From Streptomyces sp. NBC_00457 (lineage in GTDB: Bacteria; Actinomycetota; Actinomycetes; Streptomycetales; Streptomycetaceae), in the NCBI RefSeq assembly GCF_036014015.1, contig NZ_CP107905.1, positions 10,416,001 to 10,480,000 on the forward strand: a stretch of DNA of 64,000 nucleotides, in the 5' to 3' direction. A program made the translations under genes and the position numbers. The stretch's first letter is position 1; the number at the start of each line of letters is the position of its first letter. The notes under the pieces were generated by a model. It was not told the origin of the DNA, searched no databases, and saw only the letters and a program-made list of their open reading frames with translations. Below are positions 52,022-60,643 of the stretch, one piece after another.

Positions 52022-53320
52022 TCAGGCGAGGGTGACCTCGACCGGCAGCTTCTTGATGCCGTTGACGAAGTTGGAGCGGACCCGGGGGACGTCGCCGGCG
52101 AGGCGGATGCCGGCGAGGCGTGGGATCAGTTCCTCGAACATGATGCGGATCTCGGTGCGGGCGAGCAGGTTGCCCAGGCACAGGTGGGGGCCGCCCTTGC
52201 CGAAGGTGAGGTGGTCGTTGTTCTGGCGGGTGACGTCGAAGTCGTACGGGTTGCCGAAGACCTCTTCGTCGCGGTTGCCGGAGGCGTACCACATGACGAC
52301 CTTGTCGCCCTCCTTCACCTGCTTGCCGCCGAGTTCGACGTCTCGTGTCGCGGTGCGGCGGAAGTGGTAGACGGGCGTGGCCCAGCGCAGGAACTCCTCG
52401 ACGGCGACGGGGATGAGGGAGGGGTCTTCCTGGAGCCTGGCCAACTGTTCGGGGTGCTGGATGAGGGCCAGCACGGAGTGCGAGATGGTGTGGCGGGTGG
52501 TCTCGTTGCCGGCCACGACCAGCAGCAGGAAGTAGTTGTCGAAGTCCTGCGCGGAGAGCGGGACGCCGTCGCGCGGGGTCTGGTTGACGAGCCTGGAGAT
52601 CAGGTCGGTGCCGGTGCCGCCCCGCCGCCGGCGGGCCAACTCCCGTCCGTACTCGAAGACCTCGAGCGAGGCCGGGCTGCGGAAGGGCAGGTCCTTGTAC
52701 TGCTCGCTCTCCTGGCTGTGGAGGAGGACATCGGCGTAGTCAGGGTCCGTGTTGCCGATGATCCGGTTGCCCCAGTCGATGAGCTGCTGGTTGTCCCCCG
52801 GGGGGACGTCGAGGAGGCGGGCGAGGACGTTGATGGGGAAGTCGGCGGAGACGTCGGCGACGAAGTCGAACGTGCCCTTGGCGAGGGCCGTGTCCAGCGT
52901 CCTGGCGGTCAGGCCGCGCAGGAAGTCGGCGTACTCGTTGATGACGCCCTGGCCGAACTGGCGCTGCAGCAGGCTGCGCATCGCGCGGTGGCGTACGCCG
53001 TCCAGTTCCAGGATGGAGGCGCGCTTCTTGATCTGGTCGTCGTCGAGTTCTTCGAGGTTGACGAACTTGGTGGAGGTGAAGGTCTGCGGGTCGCGTCCCA
53101 CGCGGGCGATGTCCTCGTGCCGGGTGACGGCCCAGAAGCCGTGGTTGGGCTCGGGTTCCGGCTGCCAGTGGACCGGGTCCTGGTGGCGCAGGGTGTGGAG
53201 CATGCGCCAGGGGGTGACGCCGTCGAGGAACTTGTCGTTGTCGGCGAGGTCGACCTCGTCCAGCGGCATCGGGTCGTCGGGGGCGTGGTGTGTGTCGGTG
53301 GTCTTCAGGGTGCTCGTCAT
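52022..53320 (-). CDS. Cytochrome P450 monooxygenase
   Basis: A 432-residue soluble P450 from ATG 53320. The I-helix oxygen-binding motif is VVAGNETTRHTIS (about 269-281), the K-helix ExxR is E309-R312 in EEFLRWATPVYHFRR, and the heme loop is LTFGKGGPHLCLG with ligand Cys381. All are intact. There is no membrane anchor, as in class I bacterial P450s. The electron partners are almost certainly the [3Fe-4S] ferredoxin and FAD reductase encoded divergently at 55066-56474. It is 21 nt after the glutamine-synthetase-like gene, forming an operon. The substrate is unknown; the context suggests an aromatic compound or amine. Confidence 0.94.
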   Translation of the reverse strand: MTSTLKTTDTHHAPDDPMPLDEVDLADNDKFLDGVTPWRMLHTLRHQDPVHWQPEPEPNHGFWAVTRHEDIARVGRDPQTFTSTKFVNLEELDDDQIKKRASILELDGVRHRAMRSLLQRQFGQGVINEYADFLRGLTARTLDTALAKGTFDFVADVSADFPINVLARLLDVPPGDNQQLIDWGNRIIGNTDPDYADVLLHSQESEQYKDLPFRSPASLEVFEYGRELARRRRGGTGTDLISRLVNQTPRDGVPLSAQDFDNYFLLLVVAGNETTRHTISHSVLALIQHPEQLARLQEDPSLIPVAVEEFLRWATPVYHFRRTATRDVELGGKQVKEGDKVVMWYASGNRDEEVFGNPYDFDVTRQNNDHLTFGKGGPHLCLGNLLARTEIRIMFEELIPRLAGIRLAGDVPRVRSNFVNGIKKLPVEVTLA

Positions 53321-53341
53321 GGTGTGCTCCTGGAGGGGCGC

Positions 53342-54697
53342 TCAGAGGTGGTAGGAGTACTCGGCGAACTCCCAGTCGGTGACGTGTCGTTGGAAGCGTT
53401 CGGCCTCGTCGCGCTTGTAGGCGAGGAAGGACGCGGTGAAGTCCTTGCCCAGCAGTTCGACGAGCGCCTCGTCGGCTTCGAGGGCGTCGAGCGCGGCGGT
53501 CAAGTTCATCGGCAGGACCTTGGACTTCTCCAGGTCGTAGCCGTAGCCCTCCAGCGGTGCGGGGGGCTCCTTGCCCTCCTGGACGCCGAGCAGGGCGGCG
53601 GCGGTGAGAGCCGCGATTGCGAGGTACGGGTTGGCGCTGGCGTCGCCGAGCCGTACTTCGAGGCGGGCGCCGGAGCCGCGCTCGGGCGGGATGCGGACCA
53701 TGGCGCTTCGGTTGTCCAGGCCCCAGTTGATGAGCCAGGGCGCGAGGGTGTCGGGCCCGAAGCGCTTGTACGAGTTGACGGTCGGGTTGAGCAGCGCGGC
53801 GAGCGCCGGGGCGTGCGTGAGGAGGCCGGCGAGGGCGTGCCGGGCGTTGTCGGCGAGACCGAAGGCGCCGGCTGGGGCGTCGAAGACGTTGCGGCCTTCG
53901 GCGTCGACGCAGGAGAAGTGCAGGTGGAAGCCGGAGCCGCCGGAGTCGTTGAAGGGCTTGGCCATGAAGGTGGCCAGCTTGCCTTCCTTGCGTGCCAGTT
54001 CCTTGACAGCGGCCTTGAAGCGGAACGCGCGGTCGGCGGCGTCCAGGGCGTGGGAGTGGGTCAGGTTGATCTCGTACTGGCCGCCGTCGAACTCGTGGTT
54101 GCCGGTGATGACGCCGATGTCGAGGTCGCGCAGCTGCCGCAGGGTACGCAGCAGGTGGTTGTCGGGGTCGGCGCGCAGGCCGGCGGTGTAGACGGACCCG
54201 GTGACGGCGGGGCTGCGCCGCCAGCCGTTCGGCGCGGTGGCGTCCTCTTCGAGGAGGAAGTACTCCAGCTCCGGGCCGAGGATCGGGCTCAGACCCGCGT
54301 CCGTACACCGGGCCAGCACCGAGCGCAGCAGATCGCGCGGCGACTCCGCGGACGGGCCGCCGGTCGCGGGGTCGGTCGTGTCACCGAGACACCACGCCAC
54401 GCCGGGCTCCCAGGGCACCCGTGCGAGGGTGCTCAGATCCGGTCGCACGGAGATGTCGGGCAGGCCGGCCTCGATGCCGCCCTGGATCGCGACGACGTCG
54501 CCGCGTGGGGTGGTGTGGTAGACGGCGCGGCAGAAGGCCAGGCCGTGCTCGCAGGCCGACGGCAGGTGGTCGAGCAGTACGTCGCGGGCCCGGTCGGTGC
54601 CGATGAGGTCGGGATAGGTCACCCGGACCACGTCGATGCCCTCGGCGGCGAGCCGGTCCTGGTGCCGGCGGACGGATGGGGTGTCGTGAGCGCTCAC
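53342..54697 (-). CDS. Glutamine-synthetase-like amine ligase (GlnA/PuuA family)
   Basis: A 451-residue protein. GTG 54697 is chosen because GAGGAGACATC precedes it. It keeps the GS metal and substrate motifs: GPELEYFLLEED, NHEFDGGQYEINL, GSGFHLHFS, NPTVNSYKRFGPDTLAPW and RLEVRLGDASANPYLAI. The N-terminal segment VTYPDLIGTDRARDVLLDHL differs from true ammonium-using GS, as in gamma-glutamyl-amine ligases such as PuuA. Beside a P450, an amine-type permease and a PuuC-like aldehyde dehydrogenase, it more likely glutamylates an organic amine than makes glutamine. A GTTTG-N4-CAAAC-type site lies 120 bp upstream. Confidence 0.88.
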   Translation of the reverse strand: MSAHDTPSVRRHQDRLAAEGIDVVRVTYPDLIGTDRARDVLLDHLPSACEHGLAFCRAVYHTTPRGDVVAIQGGIEAGLPDISVRPDLSTLARVPWEPGVAWCLGDTTDPATGGPSAESPRDLLRSVLARCTDAGLSPILGPELEYFLLEEDATAPNGWRRSPAVTGSVYTAGLRADPDNHLLRTLRQLRDLDIGVITGNHEFDGGQYEINLTHSHALDAADRAFRFKAAVKELARKEGKLATFMAKPFNDSGGSGFHLHFSCVDAEGRNVFDAPAGAFGLADNARHALAGLLTHAPALAALLNPTVNSYKRFGPDTLAPWLINWGLDNRSAMVRIPPERGSGARLEVRLGDASANPYLAIAALTAAALLGVQEGKEPPAPLEGYGYDLEKSKVLPMNLTAALDALEADEALVELLGKDFTASFLAYKRDEAERFQRHVTDWEFAEYSYHL

Positions 54698-54816
54698 CGA
54701 TGTCTCCTCGGCGGATTCGGGCACCTCTCGGGCCTCGGGCCCGGGGGGAGGGTGGCGGAGCGAAGACTGGAGCCGGGGCGCCGGGCGATGCCGCGGTCGT
54801 GAAGCCCCGGTCAATC

Positions 54817-54830
54817 ATTTGAAGCCAAAC
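54817..54830. promoter_or_regulatory. Operator-like palindrome, site 1
   Basis: ATTTGAAGCCAAAC, one base off the GTTTG-N4-CAAAC form, lies in the divergent GS/ferredoxin region on the GS side. On the minus strand it overlaps a weak promoter TTGCGG-17-TACCGT (54857-54829). Three similar sites occur in this gene cluster. Confidence 0.55.
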
Positions 54831-54876
54831 GGTATGGAGGTGGCCACCTTCCCGCAAGGGGGTGCACCAAAGAATT

Positions 54877-54890
54877 TATCCATCTGGATA
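54877..54890. promoter_or_regulatory. Second palindrome TATCCATCTGGATA
   Basis: TATCCA and TGGATA flank a 2-bp centre, just upstream of the -35 box of the ferredoxin operon. The 11-mer CATCTGGATAG recurs before the permease gene (61366-61376). It may be a separate activator site. Confidence 0.45.
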
Positions 54891-54894
54891 GGTA

Positions 54895-54923
54895 TTGACC
54901 AGGGCGCGGCGGCTTCCTATGTT
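54895..54923 (+). promoter_or_regulatory. Sigma-70-type promoter of the ferredoxin/meta-cleavage operon
   Basis: TTGACC (-35, 54895-54900) and TATGTT (-10, 54918-54923) are 17 bp apart, a near-consensus vegetative promoter. The palindrome at 54924-54937 starts at the base after the -10, so a bound protein there would block RNA polymerase. The leader to the ferredoxin ATG would be about 135 nt. Confidence 0.7.
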
Positions 54924-54937
54924 GTTTGAAGCCAAAC
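54924..54937. promoter_or_regulatory. Operator-like palindrome, site 2
   Basis: GTTTGAAGCCAAAC has 5-bp arms GTTTG/CAAAC and abuts the -10 box of the ferredoxin operon promoter. Together with an identical CGAG/CGGT-flanked copy at site 1 it shares the 13-mer TTTGAAGCCAAAC. A TetR-type repressor encoded in the same operon is the obvious candidate ligand. Confidence 0.65.
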
Positions 54938-55065
54938 GAGTCAGGGGTTCGGTTCTCCCGTACCCCTTTGGCCAGGGGCCCGGCCACAGGCCGGGCCCTC
55001 CCATCCCGCGGCTTCCCCCTCTCTCCCGCCCGCCCCGGCGCACTCACCTTCCAGGAGGACCGGCC

Positions 55066-55254
55066 ATGAAGGTCGTCGTCGACATGAACAAGTGCCAGGA
55101 CCACGGACAGTGCGTCTTCGCGGCCCCCGATGTCTTCCAGCTGGACGACAACGGACGGCTGGCCTACGTCAGCGACCCGGACGACACGCTGCGCGACGAG
55201 GTCGAGGAAGCCGCCGACGTCTGTCCGCTGCAGGCCATCCGGATCGAGGACTGA
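55066..55254 (+). CDS. [3Fe-4S] ferredoxin, P450 partner
   Basis: A 62-residue protein from ATG 55066 behind CCAGGAGGACC. The cluster ligands follow the CxxHxxC...CP pattern: MNKCQDHGQCVFAAPDVF and DVCPLQAIRI. His in place of the second Cys is the mark of [3Fe-4S] ferredoxins that feed actinobacterial P450s. It should carry electrons from the reductase encoded 5 nt downstream to the divergently encoded P450. It is the first gene of the long rightward operon. Confidence 0.95.
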   Translation: MKVVVDMNKCQDHGQCVFAAPDVFQLDDNGRLAYVSDPDDTLRDEVEEAADVCPLQAIRIED

Positions 55255-55259
55255 GCGGC

Positions 55260-56474
55260 ATGACGACGCAGCGCATCATCGTCGCCGGGGCCTCCATGGG
55301 CGGCCTGCGCGCGGCCGAACAACTCCGCGGCGCCGGGTGGACCGGCGCGATCACCGTGATCGGTGACGAGCCCCACATGCCGTACAACCGGCCGCCTCTT
55401 TCCAAGGAAGTGCTGGCCGGGAAGGCGCCCTTCGAGTCCCTGGCCTTCACTCCCAAGGCGAGCACGGCCGACGTGGAGTGGCGGCTCGGTACGAGCGTCA
55501 CGAGCGCCCGCCTCGCCGAGCGGGTCGTCGTGCTCGACAGCGGCGAGGAACTGCCCTTCGACGGACTGGTCGTCGCCACGGGCATGCGTCCCCGGCGCCT
55601 GCGCTGCGAGGGCCCCGCGGTCGGCCGTCACACCGTACGGACTCTCGGTGACGCTCAGGCCCTGCGGGCCGAGCTGACCCGGCCGGGCGCCCGGGTCGTC
55701 GTCATCGGTGCCGGGTTCATCGGCTGCGAGGTGGCCGCCACCGCGGTCGGCCTCGGCGTCACGGACGTCACCGTGGTCGACCCGCTGCCGCTGCCCATGG
55801 TCGGACCGCTCGGCGAGCTGCCGGCCCGCGCGCTGCTGGAGCGGCACGAGGAGCGCGGCGTGCGCTTCGCTCTCGGTGCGGGCGTCTGCGGATTCGAGGG
55901 CGAGGAGCACGTCACCGGGGTCGTACTGAGCGACGGGACGGTGCTCCCGGCCGATGTGGTCGTGGAGTCGGTCGGCTCCGTCGCCAACACCGAGTGGCTC
56001 GACGGCAACGGTCTCGACCTGACCGACGGCGTGCTCACGGACGAGCAGCTCCGGGTCGGCGGACTGCCGTACGTCGTCGCGGTCGGCGACGTCGCCCGCT
56101 TCCCCAACGCCCGCTACGACGGCGTACCGCGCCGGGTCGAGCACTGGTCGATCCCCAGCGACACGGCGAAGCACGCGGCCAAGGCGCTGGTGGCTCATCT
56201 CACGGGTGTGCAAGCCGAGTTGGCGCCGTTCGCGCCGCTGCCCACCTTCTGGAGCGACCAGCACGACTTCCGGTTGCAGTCCTTCGGTTCCCCCGTGCTC
56301 GGCCTCGCCGACATCCGCGTCCTGGACGGCGATCCGGATGGCGACATGCTCGTCGGCTACCACACCGAGGGCGGGCAGCTCGTCGGCGTCGTCGCCCTCG
56401 GCGGCCACGCCGTCGCCACCGGCGCCGCCCGCTACCGCGCCCAGCTGCTCAAGCAGCCCGTCCTCACCGCGTAA
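55260..56474 (+). CDS. FAD-dependent ferredoxin reductase
   Basis: A 404-residue pyridine-nucleotide-disulfide-oxidoreductase-fold protein from ATG 55260. It has the FAD motif IIVAGASMGGLRAAEQL, EPHMPYNRPPLSKEVLAGK, the NAD(P)H motif VVVIGAGFIGCEVAATA and the second FAD block YVVAVGDVARFPN. The C-terminal domain (VEHWSIPSDTAKHAAKALVA) is that of ferredoxin/rubredoxin reductases. It oxidises NAD(P)H to reduce the adjacent ferredoxin. It starts 5 nt after the ferredoxin stop, so the two are translationally coupled. Confidence 0.93.
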   Translation: MTTQRIIVAGASMGGLRAAEQLRGAGWTGAITVIGDEPHMPYNRPPLSKEVLAGKAPFESLAFTPKASTADVEWRLGTSVTSARLAERVVVLDSGEELPFDGLVVATGMRPRRLRCEGPAVGRHTVRTLGDAQALRAELTRPGARVVVIGAGFIGCEVAATAVGLGVTDVTVVDPLPLPMVGPLGELPARALLERHEERGVRFALGAGVCGFEGEEHVTGVVLSDGTVLPADVVVESVGSVANTEWLDGNGLDLTDGVLTDEQLRVGGLPYVVAVGDVARFPNARYDGVPRRVEHWSIPSDTAKHAAKALVAHLTGVQAELAPFAPLPTFWSDQHDFRLQSFGSPVLGLADIRVLDGDPDGDMLVGYHTEGGQLVGVVALGGHAVATGAARYRAQLLKQPVLTA

Positions 56475-56486
56475 GGAACGAACGTC

Positions 56487-57293
56487 ATGGCCAGCGTCCG
56501 TGGTTACTTCCACCCCAAGACGGCGACCGGTTCGTCGTCCCTGATCCCCTCGCCGCCCTGGCACTACTCCGGGGACCTGCTCACGATCGAGTACCGCACC
56601 GATCCCGCGCGCGTACGGGAGTTGCTGCCCGCTCCGCTGGAACTCGCCGAGGAGGACCCGGGCGCGGTCGCGCTGATCTGGGCCGACTGGCAGTCCTGCT
56701 CCGGTACGAAGGAGGAGCTGCTGGACCCGGTGCGCTCCCAGTACAAGGAGGCCTTCGCGGTCGTCCGCTGCTCGTACGAGGGGCAGACGTACTCGCGCTG
56801 CGTCCATATCTGGGTCGACAAGGACTTCGCGATCGCCCGCGGGCTGCACCAGGGCTACCCGAAGAAGCTCGGTTCGATCCACCAGACGCGTCCGCACCCC
56901 TACGGTCCGGCCCCGCGCATCAAGGCCGGGGCCCGCTTCGGCGCGACCCTCGCCGCCGCCGACCGACGCCTGGCCCAGACGGTGGTGACCCTGCGCGAGC
57001 CGTCCGAAACCAACGGCTTCGTCAACGGCCACCCGATGGCTCACCACCGCTGGCTGCCTTCCATAGAGAACGGCAAGGGCCTCGCGCTCGACGAGTTGAT
57101 CGAGACCGGCGCCGCGTCCTTCGAGGCCGGACAGCCGTGGGTCGGCGACGCGGAACTGGAGCTGTTCGAGGCGCCGACCGAAGAGCTGGCCCGGCTGGAG
57201 ATCCGGGAGCCGATCGCCGCGTACTACCGGCAGGTGGGCGTCGTCTGGGACGGCGGCCGACTGCTGGAGTCCGGCACCTCCGAGGCCGAGTAA
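56487..57293 (+). CDS. Acetoacetate decarboxylase-family protein
   Basis: A 268-residue protein from ATG 56487, 12 nt after the reductase. The beta-barrel core and active-site region are seen in TYSRCVHIWVDKDFAIARGL then GYPKKLGSIHQTRPHPYGPA. The PKK lysines correspond to the Schiff-base and helper lysines of acetoacetate decarboxylase. Family members also include hydratase- and aldolase-like enzymes on keto acids. In this operon it may act on a ring-cleavage product or a side chain. The specific reaction is not readable. Confidence 0.85.
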   Translation: MASVRGYFHPKTATGSSSLIPSPPWHYSGDLLTIEYRTDPARVRELLPAPLELAEEDPGAVALIWADWQSCSGTKEELLDPVRSQYKEAFAVVRCSYEGQTYSRCVHIWVDKDFAIARGLHQGYPKKLGSIHQTRPHPYGPAPRIKAGARFGATLAAADRRLAQTVVTLREPSETNGFVNGHPMAHHRWLPSIENGKGLALDELIETGAASFEAGQPWVGDAELELFEAPTEELARLEIREPIAAYYRQVGVVWDGGRLLESGTSEAE

Positions 57294-57327
57294 CCCCCTT
57301 ACGCACCAGAAGACCTGGAGACCGGAC

Positions 57328-58791
57328 ATGACCGAACACATCACCACGGTGGCCGGCGTCGCCGTCGACACCCGGCACTGGATCGGCGGCGAACGCGTGG
57401 CGTCCGCCGAGACGTTCACCGACGTGTCGCCGATCGACGGGGGCACCCTCGGGGAGATCTCCCGGGGCACGGCGACGGAGGCCGTGGCCGCCGTCGCCGC
57501 CGCTCGCGCCGCCTTTCCTGCCTGGGCCGCCACATCGCGTGCCGAGCGCGCCCGGATCCTGCACGCCATCGCCGACGGAGTCGACAAGCGCATCGAGGAC
57601 CTCGCCAATGTCGAGACGCTCGACAACGGCGCCCTCCTGCGTTCCCACCGTCGCGGTGTGATGCCGCGTGTGGCGCACAACTTCCGCTTCTTCGCCGACT
57701 GGCTGCTGAAGCTGGAGCACGAGGACTTCGCCACCCGCGGCCACACCAACTACGTGAGCTGGGACCCGGCGGGCCCGTGCGTGCTGATCACGCCGTGGAA
57801 CGCCCCGCTGATGCTGGCCACCTGGAAGGTCGCCCCGGCACTGGCCGCCGGGAACACGGTGATCCTCAAGCCCGCCGAGTGGTCCCCGCTCACCGCTTCC
57901 CTGCTCGCCGACATCGCGGCCGAGGCCGGGCTGCCGGCCGGTGTCCTCAATGTCGTGCAGGGATACGGCGCCGAGGTCGGCAACCCTCTTGTCTCGCACC
58001 CGGATGTCCGCCGGATCAGCTTCACCGGTTCCGTGCCCACCGCCCAGCACATCGCCCGGGCGGCCGCTGCCAACCTCACCCCCCTCAGCCTCGAACTCGG
58101 CGGCAAATCACCGCTGTTGGTCTTCGCCGACGCGGACCTCGACCTCGCCGTGGACCTGGCGGTGGAGCAGTACGACAACGCCGGACAGGTCTGTCTGGCT
58201 GCGACCCGCATCCTCGTCGAGGAGACGGTCTCGGACGAGTTCACCCGCCGGTTCGTGGAGAAGGCGAGCCGGCTCAGGCAGGGCGATCCGCGTGACGAGG
58301 CCACCGACCTCGGCCCCAACATCCACCCGCGCCAGCTGGAGAAGATCGACGGCTTCGTGCGGCGTGCGCTGGAGGACGGGGCTCGCGCGGTCATCGGCGG
58401 CAAGCGCAAGGACGGCCTGTACTACGAGCCGACCCTCCTCACCGACGTCGCCCAGGACTCGGAGATCGTGCAGGAGGAGGTCTTCGGTCCGGTCCTGACG
58501 CTCCAGACCTTCGGCGACGAGGAAGAGGCGGTGCGCCTCGCCAACGACACGCGCTTCGGTCTGGCCGCCACCCTCGTCACCGGCGACCACGAGCGTGCCG
58601 AGCGGGTCACCGCGCAGCTGGTCGCGGGCACGGTCTGGGTCAACTGCTTCTTCGTACGCGACCTTCAGGCGCCCTTCGGCGGCTCCCGCCACTCGGGCGT
58701 CGGCCGCGAGGGCGGCACGTGGAGCTTCGACTTCTACTGCGACGTCAAGAACACCGTCACCGCGCCGAACGGATGGAGCAACCATGGGTGA
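57328..58791 (+). CDS. Aldehyde dehydrogenase (HpaE-like)
   Basis: A 487-residue NAD(P)-dependent aldehyde dehydrogenase. The catalytic set is complete: Asn158 in ITPWNAP, Lys181 in ILKPAEWSP, Glu256 in LSLELGGKSP and the nucleophile Cys289 in NAGQVCLAATR, with the NAD-fold motif FTGSVPTAQ. Its position just before an extradiol dioxygenase suggests 5-carboxymethyl-2-hydroxymuconate semialdehyde dehydrogenase or a similar step after ring cleavage. Its end overlaps the dioxygenase start by eight bases. The exact substrate is inference. Confidence 0.9.
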   Translation: MTEHITTVAGVAVDTRHWIGGERVASAETFTDVSPIDGGTLGEISRGTATEAVAAVAAARAAFPAWAATSRAERARILHAIADGVDKRIEDLANVETLDNGALLRSHRRGVMPRVAHNFRFFADWLLKLEHEDFATRGHTNYVSWDPAGPCVLITPWNAPLMLATWKVAPALAAGNTVILKPAEWSPLTASLLADIAAEAGLPAGVLNVVQGYGAEVGNPLVSHPDVRRISFTGSVPTAQHIARAAAANLTPLSLELGGKSPLLVFADADLDLAVDLAVEQYDNAGQVCLAATRILVEETVSDEFTRRFVEKASRLRQGDPRDEATDLGPNIHPRQLEKIDGFVRRALEDGARAVIGGKRKDGLYYEPTLLTDVAQDSEIVQEEVFGPVLTLQTFGDEEEAVRLANDTRFGLAATLVTGDHERAERVTAQLVAGTVWVNCFFVRDLQAPFGGSRHSGVGREGGTWSFDFYCDVKNTVTAPNGWSNHG

Positions 58792-59719
58792 GATCGTCGG
58801 GGCGGGCCTGCTTGCCCACGTCCCCACCATCGTGCTGCCGGAGGCCGACCGGCTGGAGCTGAACGCGGGCAAGGAGATCACCCTCGTCACCGGCTTGCGA
58901 CAGCTCCGCGAGGACGTCTTCGACAGTGACGACTACGACACCGTCGTGGTCCTGGACTCGCACTGGGCCACCACCGTCGAGTTCGTCGTCACCGCCCAGC
59001 AGCGCAGGGCCGGACTGTTCACCTCCGAGGAACTGCCGCGCGGCATGTGCCGGATGCCCTACGACTTCCCGGGCGATCCGGAACTGGCCCACAACATCGC
59101 CCGGTTCGCCGACAAGCACGGCACCTGGATCACCGCGATCGACGATGAGTACCTGCCGGTCTACTACGCCACCACCAACCTGTGGAAGTTCCTCGGCGAG
59201 GGACTGCCCGACAAGCGATGGGTGACCATCGGCGTCTGCCAGACCGGCGACATGGAGGACCACCTGCGGCTCGGCCGCGCCCTGGCGGACGGTATCGCCG
59301 CCACCCCTGGCCGCCGCGTGCTGCTGATCGCCTCCGGCGCGCTGTCGCACACCTTCTGGCCGCTGCGCGAGCTTCGCGACCACGAGTCGAGCGACCCCGT
59401 CCACATCTTCACGCCCGAGGCCCGCGAGGCCGACTTCGAGCGCATCGCCTGGTTCAAGGAAGGCCGCCACGACAAGGTCCTCGACACCATGGACGAGTTC
59501 TGGAAGTACAAGCCCGAGGCCCGCTTTTACCACTACCTGATGATGGCCGGCGCCCTCGGCGAGCAGGCATGCGTCGCCAAGGCACGTCAGTACGGCGAGT
59601 ACGAGAACTCCATCGGCACCGGCCAGGTCCACCTCTGGTTCGACCGCCCCGGCGAGGACTGGACCGGCACCGGCACGCCCGCACCCGCCTCCCCGCCCAC
59701 CCCCCACAGCCGCTCCTAG
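58784..59719 (+). CDS. Class III (LigB-type) extradiol ring-cleavage dioxygenase
   Basis: A 311-residue protein from ATG 58784, overlapping the aldehyde dehydrogenase stop. Iron ligands His12 in GAGLLAHVPTIVLPEADRL and His60 in VVVLDSHWATTVEF fit the LigB pattern. LIASGALSHTFWPLREL supplies the active-site His that acts as acid-base. The length suits homoprotocatechuate 2,3-dioxygenase-like class III enzymes. It opens a catechol ring next to a hydroxyl (meta-cleavage). With an HpaE-like dehydrogenase before it and an FAH-type enzyme after it, a homoprotocatechuate-like substrate is the best guess. Confidence 0.88.
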   Translation: MGEIVGAGLLAHVPTIVLPEADRLELNAGKEITLVTGLRQLREDVFDSDDYDTVVVLDSHWATTVEFVVTAQQRRAGLFTSEELPRGMCRMPYDFPGDPELAHNIARFADKHGTWITAIDDEYLPVYYATTNLWKFLGEGLPDKRWVTIGVCQTGDMEDHLRLGRALADGIAATPGRRVLLIASGALSHTFWPLRELRDHESSDPVHIFTPEAREADFERIAWFKEGRHDKVLDTMDEFWKYKPEARFYHYLMMAGALGEQACVAKARQYGEYENSIGTGQVHLWFDRPGEDWTGTGTPAPASPPTPHSRS

Positions 59720-59730
59720 AAAGGCCCGCC

Positions 59731-60576
59731 ATGCCCGAATACCGCCGTGTCCTCCTCGACGGAGCCGCCGTCGAGACCGTCCGTGACGGTGACGAACTCG
59801 TCGCCGGGGACGGCCGCCGGGTCAAGATCGAGGACGCCCAGCACCTGCCGCCGGTCGTGCCGTCCAAGGTGGTCGCCGTTCACCTCAACCACCGCAGCCG
59901 GGTCGACGAGTTCCAGATCCAGCTGACCCCGACACCGACGTACTTCCACAAGCCGACCTCGGCCCTCAACTCCCACAAGGGCGCCATCGTCCGCCCCGAG
60001 GGCTGCAAATGGCTCAACTACGAGGGCGAGGTGGCGATCGTCATCGGCCGGACCGCGCGCAACGTCTCCCCGTCCGAGGCGGGCGAGTACATCGCGGGCT
60101 ACACCGTCGCCAACGACTACGGCCTGCACGACTTCCGCGACACCGACGCCGGTTCGATGCTGCGGGTGAAGGGCTCTGACACCCTGTGTCCGCTCGGCCC
60201 GGGCCTGGTCACCGACTGGGACTTCCACGGCAAGTACCTGCGCACGTACGTCAACGGCGAGCTCGCACAGGACGGTTCGACGGACGAGATGGAGTGGGAC
60301 ATGCACTACCTCGTCGCCGACATCGCCCGCACCATCACCCTCCACCCCGGGGATGTACTGCTCTCCGGTACCCCGGCCAACTCCCGCCCCGTCCAGCCCG
60401 GCGACGTCGTCGAGGTCGAGGTCGAGGGTTTGGGGCGGCTCACCAACCACATCGTCACCGGCCCCGCCTCGATCCGTACGGACGTCGGAGCCCAGCCCAC
60501 CGAATCGGAAGAGGTCCTGTCCACCGCGCTCGGCGGCGACTGGAAGTTCCGCGGTATCCGGCCCCCCAAGCGCTGA
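59731..60576 (+). CDS. Fumarylacetoacetate hydrolase-family isomerase/hydrolase (HpaG-like)
   Basis: A 281-residue protein from ATG 59731 behind GAAAGG. The FAH-fold motifs are VVAVHLNHRSRVDEFQIQLT, KPTSALNSHKGAIVRPEGC, the metal-binding LNYEGEVAIVIGR (Glu-x-Glu) and VANDYGLHDFRDTDAGSML, then LLSGTPANSRPVQPGDVVEV. Members of this group decarboxylate or isomerise hydroxymuconate-type ring-cleavage products. It directly follows the dioxygenase, so it is the logical lower-pathway enzyme of this operon. Confidence 0.9.
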   Translation: MPEYRRVLLDGAAVETVRDGDELVAGDGRRVKIEDAQHLPPVVPSKVVAVHLNHRSRVDEFQIQLTPTPTYFHKPTSALNSHKGAIVRPEGCKWLNYEGEVAIVIGRTARNVSPSEAGEYIAGYTVANDYGLHDFRDTDAGSMLRVKGSDTLCPLGPGLVTDWDFHGKYLRTYVNGELAQDGSTDEMEWDMHYLVADIARTITLHPGDVLLSGTPANSRPVQPGDVVEVEVEGLGRLTNHIVTGPASIRTDVGAQPTESEEVLSTALGGDWKFRGIRPPKR

Positions 60577-60643
60577 TGCCCACCGTAGGCGGAGCCGTAG
60601 GGACGACGCCGCCGTACAGGTACGGGCCGGTAGGGTCGCACCC

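Noticed and set aside
53342..54697. Assignment of the GS-like gene as housekeeping glnA
   Set aside because: The N-terminal region differs from ammonium-using GS and the context is catabolic, so an amine-ligase role fits better.
51932..54802. 956-codon plus-strand frame opposite the P450 and GS genes
   Set aside because: It is Val/Glu/Gly-rich antisense translation of strongly supported genes.
55164..57749. 861-codon minus-strand open frame across the ferredoxin reductase region
   Set aside because: It overlaps four well-supported plus-strand genes and lacks any recognisable domain. High GC content keeps antisense frames open.
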